64,000 nucleotides of DNA from Ketobacter sp. MCCC 1A13808 (GTDB lineage Bacteria > Pseudomonadota > Gammaproteobacteria > Pseudomonadales > Ketobacteraceae): assembly GCF_009746715.1 (NCBI RefSeq), contig NZ_VRKW01000008.1:175626-239625 (forward strand), read 5' to 3'. The position numbers and the translations under genes are program-made. Positions 44,524 to 53,124 of the stretch are shown piece by piece. Positions within the stretch are counted from its first letter, which is position 1. The number at the start of each line of letters is the position of its first letter. The notes below the pieces were generated by a model that ran no database searches, was not told the origin of the DNA, and saw only the letters and a program-made list of their open reading frames with translations.

Positions 44524-45843
44524 ATGAATTCCTATAAGTCCTTGTTCCGACTCTGTTTAACCCTCCTGCTGACAGCGGGAGTCGTGGCCTGTGTTGCGAC
44601 CTCGGCCAAATGGATGAGCTACGTTCAGGTTAATCCGGATAGCTTAAACGAGGTGCTGATAAGCCCCGACAATAACGTAGTGCACGTATCGGGACAGAGT
44701 GACGGCATTCACATCACCTATTACGACGAAACCGGATCGGTTTCCGAGGACATTGCCACCGGTATCGCCCACGGCGCCTATTCCAATACCCTTAATCTGG
44801 CGGACAACCGCCTGCTGTTAGTGAAAAGCACACTGGCCGATTCGTTGTTGATTGACACTGCGCAGGGGACCGTTTCCCCACTCGACGGCGCTGTCGTCTC
44901 CTCAGAACTCGGTGCCCGTACATTGAGCGGAACCAGTCTGGTGCTGGACGGAAAAGTAGCCGCATTCGGTTCTACCGCAAATCAGGGCTGGGTACTGTTA
45001 ATGGATTTCAGCGCCGGCTCCAGTGAGTTGCTGGAAATCACGTCAGCCACAGCGGTAAGTCGGGTATTCGGCCACAGTATGCTGGTAATCGCAGTGCAGA
45101 CGGAATCCGGCCGTACGGTCGTCTCCTTCGATGCAGCTTTGAATGAATTGTCACGTTTCCCAATACCTGTCGCCAGTGAAAACCTGATCGGAGAATCACT
45201 GGGACGCCCGGTGCTGTTCCACAGTTCCAATCACAATGTGCGCGCTACCGATGTGGCGGGTTTAACGCAATGGGAATTTGTGAACGATGAATTTGAATAC
45301 ATCAAAGGCCAGTCTGTTGGCAAAGATGGCCGGGTCCTGCTTTGGGGAGACAACGCCAGTCTGAATCCGCTATCGGGAGTGAGGTTCGATCAAGCCCATT
45401 TTCTGTTGATCGATACCACAGGCTCGCTGCTGTATCACTATCTATCCGGTGGTGAGATGGCTAATATCCTGTACCGTAATACCCATCAATTTGAAAACGG
45501 GTTGATTCAGGTTAGCTTCCAGGGCTGGACCGGGCAATTGGCCGGCTTTGTCATCGGTAGTAATCTATCGACCCCTTTCACAGTGACCCGTCAGGTGTTT
45601 CATGATTTTGTCACACTGAAAGGCAGCAAAACCCGCTGGATGCGGGAGCCAAAACGAATCGAAACCTATTCACAGTGCGGTACGCTGTGTGTCAGTCTGG
45701 TCGATGACGCAGAAGGACACTGTGATAATCTGGATATTTTCAACATCAACTCGTCTTCACTGGTCAGCGTTTCCCAAGTCTGTGGTGCTAAAAACGCAAA
45801 CGGTGCGAACTCGCCCAACACGGTGAAAGTGGTGCGGTACTAG
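44524..45843 (+). CDS. Beta-propeller-like lipoprotein of unknown function
   Basis: 439 aa. Signal peptide with a lipobox GVVAC near residues 19-23. The rest consists of repeated strand-rich segments (VHVSGQSDG, LVLDGKVAAFG, GRVLLWGDNA) that suggest a seven- or eight-bladed propeller, but no catalytic motif is visible. Four Cys occur near the C-terminus. I do not recognise a family. It stands between the aldehyde oxidoreductase and a TonB-dependent receptor. Confidence 0.75.
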   Translation: MNSYKSLFRLCLTLLLTAGVVACVATSAKWMSYVQVNPDSLNEVLISPDNNVVHVSGQSDGIHITYYDETGSVSEDIATGIAHGAYSNTLNLADNRLLLVKSTLADSLLIDTAQGTVSPLDGAVVSSELGARTLSGTSLVLDGKVAAFGSTANQGWVLLMDFSAGSSELLEITSATAVSRVFGHSMLVIAVQTESGRTVVSFDAALNELSRFPIPVASENLIGESLGRPVLFHSSNHNVRATDVAGLTQWEFVNDEFEYIKGQSVGKDGRVLLWGDNASLNPLSGVRFDQAHFLLIDTTGSLLYHYLSGGEMANILYRNTHQFENGLIQVSFQGWTGQLAGFVIGSNLSTPFTVTRQVFHDFVTLKGSKTRWMREPKRIETYSQCGTLCVSLVDDAEGHCDNLDIFNINSSSLVSVSQVCGAKNANGANSPNTVKVVRY

Positions 45844-46043
45844 AATTAAACACCCGGCTTCATTTTAATCCGCACTTTCGTCTTTACCAGAGAGGAAATA
45901 AAACTAGTCTGTGACATCCATAAACCCATTGGTGTCGGCGACGTGATTGCTTCTAACCTCAGTCCCTACCTATAGTCTTAAATGTGACCAATTTTCGATA
46001 TTGGACTATACGAAAAAAACACGTTGAACAAAATGGGATGAGA

Positions 46044-48338
46044 ATGAAAAAGAATAAAGACACCCGTCGCTCGATACGCTCCAAACCTGCCACGCTGAAT
46101 TACGCAGTTACCCTCGCAACATTAATAACGCCGGTGGCCGTTAATGCAGCACCCGATGAACAAACCCCTGCTTATAAGCCGATTGAGGAAGTTGTGGTGA
46201 CGGCCCGCCGCAAAGATGAAAGCCTGGAAGAAGTACCCATATCAATTTCCGCTATGAGTGGCGATCAGCTCGATGATCGGCAAGTCAAGACCGATGCGGA
46301 TTTACAAATCGCCGTTCCCGGACTCACCGTTCGTCAAACCCAGGGCAACAACTCACTTACCTATTCGATCCGCGGCCAGACTGCCGATACGTTCAGTGGC
46401 TCGCGCTCGGCGGTTGTGACCTATTTTAATGATGTTCCGTTAACCATCGGCAGTTCCTCTTCGTTATTCGACCTTGCATCGGTGCAGGTTTTGAAAGGGC
46501 CTCAGGGAACCCTGTTCGGACGCAATGCTACCGGTGGAGCGGTGCTGTTTAATTCCGCTAAGCCCACTGATTCAACCGAAGGATCGTTGACTGCCCGCGT
46601 TGGCAATTTCGACTCACGGGAACTGGACGGCATGATCAATGTACCGCTCATCGACGATACACTGTTGCTGCGCGCCGCCGTTAACAGCACCCATAAACAG
46701 GGCTATATCAAAAACCTATTCAACAACGATGATCTTGGCGATATTGATCGCACCAGCGGCCGTGTTTCGCTGGCTTGGATGCCCAACGAACGCCTGGATA
46801 ATTTGTTAGTGGCGCAATATTCCACTATCGAAGGGACCAATACCGGCGCTTCCTATCCATACAGTATCTATGACAGCAATTGCGCCGTATTAAATTGCAG
46901 CTCGTCCTTTCTCAGCAACTACGTCGATGAGCAAAAAGTATTGGGACCGTATAAAACCCAGCACCCCTGGACAGCAAATCACGAGGGGACCGATTGGATC
47001 ATTTCCAACACCACCACCTACGATTTGACTGACACGTTAACACTCAAAAACATTCTGGGTGTATCCCATTCGGATACGGATTCCGAGCAACCGCAGCTTG
47101 GGGTTCCATTTGCCACCATCATCACCGCAAACATTGTGTCCGGAGAATCTGGAAACGAAACGGATACAGACTCAATTTCCAATGAAATACAATTGCAGGG
47201 CCTCAGTTTTGATGGCGCTCTAAATTGGATAATCGGCGCTTACATTCAAAATGATCAGGTCGATACCTTATGGCCCCAAACCTACTTTGAAAGTCCGGCA
47301 TCCGCGCTCACCAATTCGTTCCGTATTCGTACTCAAAGCCGAGCAATCTACGGCCAAAGCACCTACGATCTGACCGAGTGGACCGGCATCAACGGGCTTA
47401 GGGTAACCACTGGCGCGCGCTACACACAGGAAAAAGTTCAGATAAAACAGCTTCCTGAAGCGACTTACACGTTCGGTGCACCTGACCAGGAAGAAACTTT
47501 CAGTGATCCGAGCTGGGATGTGGGACTAGAATATCAAGCCACTGAAGAGCTGATGACGTACGTAAAAACCCGCGGCAGTTTTCGTAGCGGCGGTTTTAAC
47601 GGCGCCGCTCCCCCGGTAGATGCCTTTGCTACCGGCGGCGGCAACAAATTCGAATCGGAACATGTGCAAGACGTTGAAACCGGATTGAAATTCAACGGCG
47701 ATGTGATGGGGCGACCCACCATCTTCAACCTGGCCATCTATAAATCCTGGATCGAAGATGTTCAACGTGTCGAGTTTCCTGATCCGGACGGACCGGGCGG
47801 TTTGGCGTCCATCGCCGTCACCGCCAATGTTCCTGAAACTACGGTTCAGGGGATCGAACTGGAAGCCACCACGCGCCTGAATGACTGGCTCGAACTCGGT
47901 CTGGCAGCCGCCTATACCGACGCGGAGTTTACGGATGGCGAGGTAAACCTGTTTGGCACCACGTACAGTTACGGGCCAGTAGGGGATACGCCGGAAACGT
48001 CCGGTTCGATCTATGCACTCATTGATTTGCCGGTGGACCCTGCCTTGGGTTTGTTGACTCTGCGCACCGAAGTCTACGCGCAAAGCGCGCAATACTTTTC
48101 CAACGCAGCCGCAACGATCGCCCCCGGCACCAAGCTACCGGGGTATGAATTGCTTAATGCACGCCTGAACTGGAGTGGCATTATGGATAGCCGGTTTTCC
48201 GTTGCGCTGTACGGCAAAAATCTAACGAACGAAGAGTACTTTGTGGGAGGTATGACGTTAGCTGCAGCACTGGGTCATAATGCGGCCGCAGTAGGTGAAC
48301 CTCGCACTTATGGCGCCGAGCTGAACTACCAGTTCTGA
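46044..48338 (+). CDS. TonB-dependent outer membrane receptor
   Basis: 764 aa. Signal peptide to about residue 35, TonB box EEVVVTARR at ~48-56, plug domain with an FGRNATGGAVLF motif near 154-165, and a 22-stranded barrel ending in QF. The style (VPISISAMSGDQLDD) is that of receptors from marine and sphingomonad-like degraders that import organics other than siderophores. The ATG at 46044 is chosen for its spacing to GGGATGAGA. Earlier in-frame codons are possible. It may import the substrate or a metal. Confidence 0.93.
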   Translation: MKKNKDTRRSIRSKPATLNYAVTLATLITPVAVNAAPDEQTPAYKPIEEVVVTARRKDESLEEVPISISAMSGDQLDDRQVKTDADLQIAVPGLTVRQTQGNNSLTYSIRGQTADTFSGSRSAVVTYFNDVPLTIGSSSSLFDLASVQVLKGPQGTLFGRNATGGAVLFNSAKPTDSTEGSLTARVGNFDSRELDGMINVPLIDDTLLLRAAVNSTHKQGYIKNLFNNDDLGDIDRTSGRVSLAWMPNERLDNLLVAQYSTIEGTNTGASYPYSIYDSNCAVLNCSSSFLSNYVDEQKVLGPYKTQHPWTANHEGTDWIISNTTTYDLTDTLTLKNILGVSHSDTDSEQPQLGVPFATIITANIVSGESGNETDTDSISNEIQLQGLSFDGALNWIIGAYIQNDQVDTLWPQTYFESPASALTNSFRIRTQSRAIYGQSTYDLTEWTGINGLRVTTGARYTQEKVQIKQLPEATYTFGAPDQEETFSDPSWDVGLEYQATEELMTYVKTRGSFRSGGFNGAAPPVDAFATGGGNKFESEHVQDVETGLKFNGDVMGRPTIFNLAIYKSWIEDVQRVEFPDPDGPGGLASIAVTANVPETTVQGIELEATTRLNDWLELGLAAAYTDAEFTDGEVNLFGTTYSYGPVGDTPETSGSIYALIDLPVDPALGLLTLRTEVYAQSAQYFSNAAATIAPGTKLPGYELLNARLNWSGIMDSRFSVALYGKNLTNEEYFVGGMTLAAALGHNAAAVGEPRTYGAELNYQF

Positions 48339-48363
48339 GTCTTTTCATCATCAATCAGAAACC

Positions 48364-48395
48364 GGGCAGGGCAGGCTCGTTAGCCTGCTCTGCCC
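48364..48395. terminator. Strong hairpin between convergent genes
   Basis: GGGCAGGGCAGGCT and AGCCTGCTCTGCCC form a 14-bp stem (one G-U pair) closed by a CGTT loop between the receptor and the PQQ-type gene. No T-run follows, but position and strength suggest two-way termination. Confidence 0.65.
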
Positions 48396-48426
48396 CGGAA
48401 AGGTCAGCAGGCAATTACCGGTTCAC

Positions 48427-50076
48427 TTATTTCAATTTAAATATGAACAGCGCATTACCCGGCCCTGCCTGAAATTCATTGCTCCCGCCAAAGGTGTTAT
48501 AACCGGAATTCAACAACAGATTGTTCCCGGCAATAACCGGTCCCGGCCCCTCGATGGTGCCACCGTTACCTGATCGTCCGTGAATATCCTGTGTGGCAAC
48601 CGCGGTATCGAAATGCCAGAGCGATTCACCGCTGGAAGTCTTAAACGCTTTTACAATGCCATTTAGCGAAGCAGCGAACAAGACATCGTTGGTGACACTC
48701 ACTGCCGCCGAATAAATACTGTCTATCCTCGCACTACCATAAAAATGGGTGTCGTGAATTTCCCAATTTACCACGCCGCTATCCTTATTCAGCGCGTACA
48801 AACCGGACATCGCGTTAGGCACCTGAATCAGCGGTACGTTATAGCTTGGCCGCATTAAATCATTACCCAGTGCAATATTGCTTAACGGGGATTTAGCAGC
48901 GGTGACATCCGCTACGCCGGCATAAATCTGGGTATCATCCACTGCCATACCCCAATGGATTCCACCCAACTTGCCTCCGGCTCCCAGGCGGGTTTCCCAA
49001 TTCTTTGCACCGGTCAGAGCATTCAATTGATAAACGGATCCCTTTTTATCACCGGCAATAATCACATCATCCCCATTCGTTGTGGTTGTGAGTATTGGCG
49101 TGCCCACGTCCCAATCGAGGTCCGGCCCATCACATTGATCGACCAGCGCTCTGTTAACATCGCAAGTGGCGTTATAGGTGTCATTCGGTGTTGCCTGAAA
49201 GACCCAGTTTACATCGCCGTTATTCATATCAAGCGCCACTACGGAGTTCTCCATGGCGGTGGAAGGTTGTGTCAGGTTCTGTGAGGTGCCAACCACAATC
49301 TGATTGCGTGCGATATCCAACAAGGGAGTCGACCAGATGGATACCCCATTCGGGCTCATGCGACTGCCGTTGACACGAGCGGCTTCCTCGGTGCCATGAA
49401 AGCGCCATATTTCACTACCATCTGCCGAGTTCAACGCAACCAAGGAACCATGAGACTCACAGCAAGAGAATTGCAATAAAGCATAGATCACCGATTTTGT
49501 GGCCAGAGGTACATACAGGCGCCCGTTATAATATTGCAAGCCGCCGGTCACCATGTTGGAGTCGAACTCTCTGACATCCACCCGCCAAACCTCAGCTCCG
49601 GCTTTCGCATCTAAAGCGATAACCCAACCGTTCCAGGTGCCAACCACCACCAGGCGCTGATTCAGTGAGGGTTCATCCAACAGCGTTACCGATGCACTGC
49701 GAACCGTGTCGGGGGCATCGTAGGTCCAATACACACAACCGGTTTCACGGTTCACTGCATTAACGGAATCAGGGGTGTGATAATAGATGGTTTGGCTGGT
49801 AACGGCCGGGGCTCCGCGCCGCTCCTTCGTATCTTCAGCGTTAAGCACAAAATCCAATTCCAGATCAGCTACGTTCTGCGCCGTGATCGGGGACAGTTGG
49901 TTTCGGGTATTCTCCAGGTTAAAACCAAAACCACTATTCAAGATAGGGGATTGGGTATCGACTGAATCGTCGCACATCACCAATTCCGTTGCCTGTTCCG
50001 CACCACAGGCAGTCAGGTACGCTACGACGAACATGAATACACAGGCGCTAATAGCGCGCGCAGACCGAGTTAACAT
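48427..50076 (-). CDS. PQQ-type beta-propeller lipoprotein, polyvinyl-alcohol-dehydrogenase-like
   Basis: 549 aa. Lipobox LTAC at about residues 21-24. Propeller repeats with the W-motif type ETGCVYWTYDAP, AGAEVWRVD, DGSEIWRFHG and SGESLWHFD mark the PQQ-dependent fold. The QFSCCESHGSLVALN segment has adjacent cysteines, as in the PVA-dehydrogenase and quinoprotein alcohol dehydrogenase families, where the CC pair forms a vicinal disulfide. It lacks the membrane helices of the enzyme at 30640. An alcohol dehydrogenase role is inferred. The start has AGGGGAA upstream. Confidence 0.85.
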   Translation of the reverse strand: MLTRSARAISACVFMFVVAYLTACGAEQATELVMCDDSVDTQSPILNSGFGFNLENTRNQLSPITAQNVADLELDFVLNAEDTKERRGAPAVTSQTIYYHTPDSVNAVNRETGCVYWTYDAPDTVRSASVTLLDEPSLNQRLVVVGTWNGWVIALDAKAGAEVWRVDVREFDSNMVTGGLQYYNGRLYVPLATKSVIYALLQFSCCESHGSLVALNSADGSEIWRFHGTEEAARVNGSRMSPNGVSIWSTPLLDIARNQIVVGTSQNLTQPSTAMENSVVALDMNNGDVNWVFQATPNDTYNATCDVNRALVDQCDGPDLDWDVGTPILTTTTNGDDVIIAGDKKGSVYQLNALTGAKNWETRLGAGGKLGGIHWGMAVDDTQIYAGVADVTAAKSPLSNIALGNDLMRPSYNVPLIQVPNAMSGLYALNKDSGVVNWEIHDTHFYGSARIDSIYSAAVSVTNDVLFAASLNGIVKAFKTSSGESLWHFDTAVATQDIHGRSGNGGTIEGPGPVIAGNNLLLNSGYNTFGGSNEFQAGPGNALFIFKLK

Positions 50077-50227
50077 GAGTTCCCCTTTATTTATTTATTT
50101 ATCTATTTGTTTTTTTTAATTAATGATTCGAAACTCATTTTACCTTAAATCAATTTGGGGGAATGGCGTTAAAACTCAGAACAAATTGAAAACGAGGCCC
50201 GCGTCACGTCAGCGCGGGTTTTACTGA

Positions 50228-50890
50228 TCACTTTTTTCGGCGTGGGTAATCCGATCCTTCCAACAACCCGGATGAATCCAGTAAACGATGCAACATGCGG
50301 GCGATCGTATCCGGTGCATAAGCCTCCCGCGGCTGCTTTAACCACCAGGCCAGGGTTTCCACTATCAGCGTCACATTGCAGGTTGTGGCCAGCTCCACCG
50401 GCAGCCAGGGGTGTTCCGGGGAGCGTTCGGCAGCCAACATAAGCGCGTGATTCAGTAGTTCCTCTCGCATTGCGCCTGCAGCGCCGCCAGTCAGTAATGC
50501 ACTCCATAATGCGTGGTGCTGGTCTACGTAATGACAAAGAGTTTGAAATGCAGGCCCGTCGCCATCGGCATCGTTTACCGGTAAAGCCAGTTTGATAAGC
50601 CGATTAATCTGATCCTTTGCCAAATGATCCAACAACGCTTCCTTGGAGCTGTGATGACGGAAAAAAGTCGCATAATGCACCTCTGCCTGAGCGCAAATTT
50701 TACGTATCGTAATCGTCTCCAAGGGCTCACGCTCCAGTAACGTCAGCATGGCGGCCCGCAATGCCTCATCGGTACGAGCCTTGCGCGCGTCTTTCATGGA
50801 TGACGCTGAAATACTGGCCTCCCCCAATTCGCTATGCGATACTGTGTCGCGTATCTCTGCGCCGCCTTTCGGCCCCCGTGGTGTCTTCAT
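50228..50890 (-). CDS. TetR-family regulator, LLTGGAA subgroup
   Basis: 220 aa with a disordered, charged N-terminus of about 35 residues. Helix-turn-helix at ~40-85 (EPLETITIRKICAQAEVHYA, then TFFRHHSSKEALLD). C-terminal SALLTGGAAGAM and TLAWWL motifs group it with the TetR proteins at 14876 and 55165. It is divergent from the DapB-like gene at 51049, which is its probable target. Confidence 0.9.
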   Translation of the reverse strand: MKTPRGPKGGAEIRDTVSHSELGEASISASSMKDARKARTDEALRAAMLTLLEREPLETITIRKICAQAEVHYATFFRHHSSKEALLDHLAKDQINRLIKLALPVNDADGDGPAFQTLCHYVDQHHALWSALLTGGAAGAMREELLNHALMLAAERSPEHPWLPVELATTCNVTLIVETLAWWLKQPREAYAPDTIARMLHRLLDSSGLLEGSDYPRRKK

Positions 50891-51048
50891 GTCACGACCT
50901 TATTTTTGTACGGATGATTAACCGGTGATGACATGTCGAAACTCAACATCGATCTATTCATGGATTTATCGCTTTGTTGGTGCAGGTGCACGCTAAGCCC
51001 GCGGATCAGTCAAAAAACCAATTATAACAATGAGGGAGTATACAGGTA

Positions 51049-52485
51049 ATGAACAACTCTAAGAGCCCACTTCGCATCGTTCAATGGACCACAGGTAAAG
51101 TAGCTGGAGAGTCAATTAAAGCCATTCTGGAGCGCCCGAATCTGGAGTTGGTGGGCGTCTATGCCTACAGCCCGGAAAAATCAGGCCAGGATGTCGGGGA
51201 TCTAATCCAATTGGGGCGCAAGCTCGGAATAAAAGCGACGCACGATATCGGTGAATTGATCGCACTTAATCCCGACTGTGTTGTTTATATGCCTCTGCAT
51301 CCGAATGTGGAGCACCTGGAGCAGCTACTGCGCGCCGGAATCAATATCGTCTCCACCGCCAGTTTTATGACTGGACGAAGTTACGGAGAAGAAGCCCGCT
51401 CCAGACTAGAACAGGCCGCGCAAGCGGGTAACGCCAGTCTGTTTGGCAGCGGTATCAATCCGGGCTGGGTGGACAATCTGACCGTAGCCGCTTCGGGCCT
51501 ATGCAAAGAAGTTAACCAGGTGCGTATTGTAGAATCATTCAATATCGGATTATGGGCAGGCGATGCTAACCAGGATGCTCTCGGCTGGGGTCGCCCAAAA
51601 GGTGATCCTAATCATGCCAAAGACGTCGAGGAAGCCACAGGACCATTCGCCGATGCCGTGGAAGCAATCGCAATATTGTTTGATTACACACTGGATGAGG
51701 TGCGCTGTGATGTTGAATTTGCCTATGCAACCCAAGAGCTGGACGTGCCGGGCCGAACAGTCCCTCAAGGCACTGTAGCCGGAATCATGGCGAAGTGGCT
51801 GGGCATATCGAACGGCCTGCCGGTGATAGAAGCAACCGTGCAATGGGTGGTAGGTGACGATATTACACCGGCGTGGGACATCGCAATGGCCTATCTGATT
51901 GAAATCAACGGCACGCCTAAAATCAATATGCGAGTAGAAGTGTTGCCGGATCTTACGTTGCCGATGGAGGAGTTGATGGTCATTGGATTTATGTTCCCGG
52001 CCACCCCGGTTGTGAACGCAATTCCATCCGTGGTCGACGCCCGTGCGGGGATCGTTACCTATGCGGATCTGAAACCAGTTAGTTCGATCATTGCTGCGAA
52101 GCCGTTAAAAACTCAAACCACGATTCCCTTGCTGGTGGCCGAACCGGAGCAATCACCTCAACCGGTATCGACCGGTGCAGCAGCGGTGCCTTTGGAAGGT
52201 CGCTGGTCGGTAACGGTAAAAGGTCCCACCGGCGCACAGGAAACAGAATTGGTCATCGAGCAGAAAAACGGGGAATACAGCGGAGTACAAACAGGGCAGG
52301 GTATGAGTTCGCCCATTTTGGATGTCAAATACGAAGGCAACACGCTGAGCTGGATCAATCAAGTAACAAAACCGATGAAACTCAAAGTGCAATTTCAGGG
52401 AATCATCGAAGGTAATACCATGACCGGTAAATGCAAAGCCGGCTTTATGGGTAAATACCCCTTCACTGCAACAAAGATGGACTGA
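51049..52485 (+). CDS. DapB-like NAD(P) reductase fused to a small C-terminal domain
   Basis: 478 aa. Residues ~1-345 have the Rossmann-type N-terminus of dihydrodipicolinate-reductase-like proteins (RIVQWTTGKVAGESIKAILE near 9-28, and the STASFMTGRSYGE and FGSGINPGWVDNL blocks). Close relatives are amine dehydrogenase-like enzymes rather than lysine-pathway DapB. Residues ~380-478 are a separate domain homologous to the 110-aa protein at 16485-16817 (WSVTVKGPTGAQET, and MGKYPFTATK at the end). A rho-independent terminator follows the stop. The substrate is unknown. Confidence 0.88.
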   Translation: MNNSKSPLRIVQWTTGKVAGESIKAILERPNLELVGVYAYSPEKSGQDVGDLIQLGRKLGIKATHDIGELIALNPDCVVYMPLHPNVEHLEQLLRAGINIVSTASFMTGRSYGEEARSRLEQAAQAGNASLFGSGINPGWVDNLTVAASGLCKEVNQVRIVESFNIGLWAGDANQDALGWGRPKGDPNHAKDVEEATGPFADAVEAIAILFDYTLDEVRCDVEFAYATQELDVPGRTVPQGTVAGIMAKWLGISNGLPVIEATVQWVVGDDITPAWDIAMAYLIEINGTPKINMRVEVLPDLTLPMEELMVIGFMFPATPVVNAIPSVVDARAGIVTYADLKPVSSIIAAKPLKTQTTIPLLVAEPEQSPQPVSTGAAAVPLEGRWSVTVKGPTGAQETELVIEQKNGEYSGVQTGQGMSSPILDVKYEGNTLSWINQVTKPMKLKVQFQGIIEGNTMTGKCKAGFMGKYPFTATKMD

Positions 52486-52496
52486 AAAGGGGACAG

Positions 52497-52533
52497 CGAA
52501 ACGCTCTAATGTTTAACGGAGCGTTTCGTTTTT
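52497..52533 (+). terminator. Rho-independent terminator
   Basis: CGAAACGCTC and GAGCGTTTCG form a perfect 10-bp stem, loop of 12, followed by five T on the plus strand, 11 bp after the stop of the DapB-like gene. It lies within a longer frame that starts at 52509, which argues that the downstream gene begins later, at 52581. Confidence 0.8.
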
Positions 52534-52580
52534 CCTTTGAAGGCCGCCTTGACAGAGCCGATCCATGGAAGGCAAATAAA

Positions 52581-53048
52581 ATGGCCGACGACACAATTGA
52601 TATAGAAGCAATCAAATTACTGAAGTCGCGCTACTTTCGATTTCTTGATACCCAGGACTGGGATTCGTTTCGTTGTCTGTTCACCGACGATTTTGTCAGT
52701 GACACGAAACCATCGGGTGGCAAAGTGATTCACGGCGCGGACGAGTTTGTCTCATTCGTAAAATCAACACTGGCGAACTGCACAACCGTTCATCATGGCT
52801 TAACACCGGAAATCAATATTACATCGCTCAACACTGCAACGGGCATCTGGGCAATGGAGGATCTTGTCCGCATGCCAGGGTTAATCGATCTACAGGGCTT
52901 TGGTCATTATCAGGAAGAATACAAAAAAGTAAACAATCAATGGTGCATACACTATTCAAAACTGACCCGCTTGCGAATGGACTTTAGATTCCTTTGCTTT
53001 CGGATTAAGCTTCCGCAATTCCTACTGCATTATTGGCAGGCTCGTTGA
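52581..53048 (+). CDS. SnoaL-like protein
   Basis: 155 aa from the ATG at 52581, with GGAAGG eight bases upstream. The frame could begin at 52509 but that would start inside a terminator. SnoaL/NTF2 pattern: IDIEAIKLLKSRYFRFLDTQ near 5-24, DWDSFRCLFTDDFV near 25-38, and WAMEDLVR near 93-100. This branch (SnoaL_4) includes ring-cleavage-related and uncharacterised proteins. No signal peptide. It lies between the DapB-like and the hydrolase genes. Confidence 0.82.
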   Translation: MADDTIDIEAIKLLKSRYFRFLDTQDWDSFRCLFTDDFVSDTKPSGGKVIHGADEFVSFVKSTLANCTTVHHGLTPEINITSLNTATGIWAMEDLVRMPGLIDLQGFGHYQEEYKKVNNQWCIHYSKLTRLRMDFRFLCFRIKLPQFLLHYWQAR

Positions 53049-53078
53049 GCATTCTCTTTTAACTCCTGAGTAGATTTT

Positions 53079-53096
53079 TTACGTTTGCACACGTAA
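53079..53096. promoter_or_regulatory. 18-bp dyad, candidate operator upstream of the CocE/NonD gene
   Basis: TTACGT and ACGTAA are separated by six bases (TTGCAC), 29 bp upstream of the ATG at 53125 and next to a TA-rich -10-like region. The TetR encoded convergently at 55165 is a candidate binder. Confidence 0.45.
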
Positions 53097-53124
53097 TATA
53101 AATCTCGCTTCAGGAGATCAAATA

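Noticed and set aside
47526..48092. 188-codon minus-strand frame
   Set aside because: Lies entirely inside the TonB-dependent receptor gene in antisense and has no domain pattern. It is a shadow frame.
50084..50110. ATTT/ATCT simple repeat upstream of the PQQ-type lipoprotein gene
   Set aside because: Only a few imperfect 4-base units. Too short to suggest phase variation without population data.
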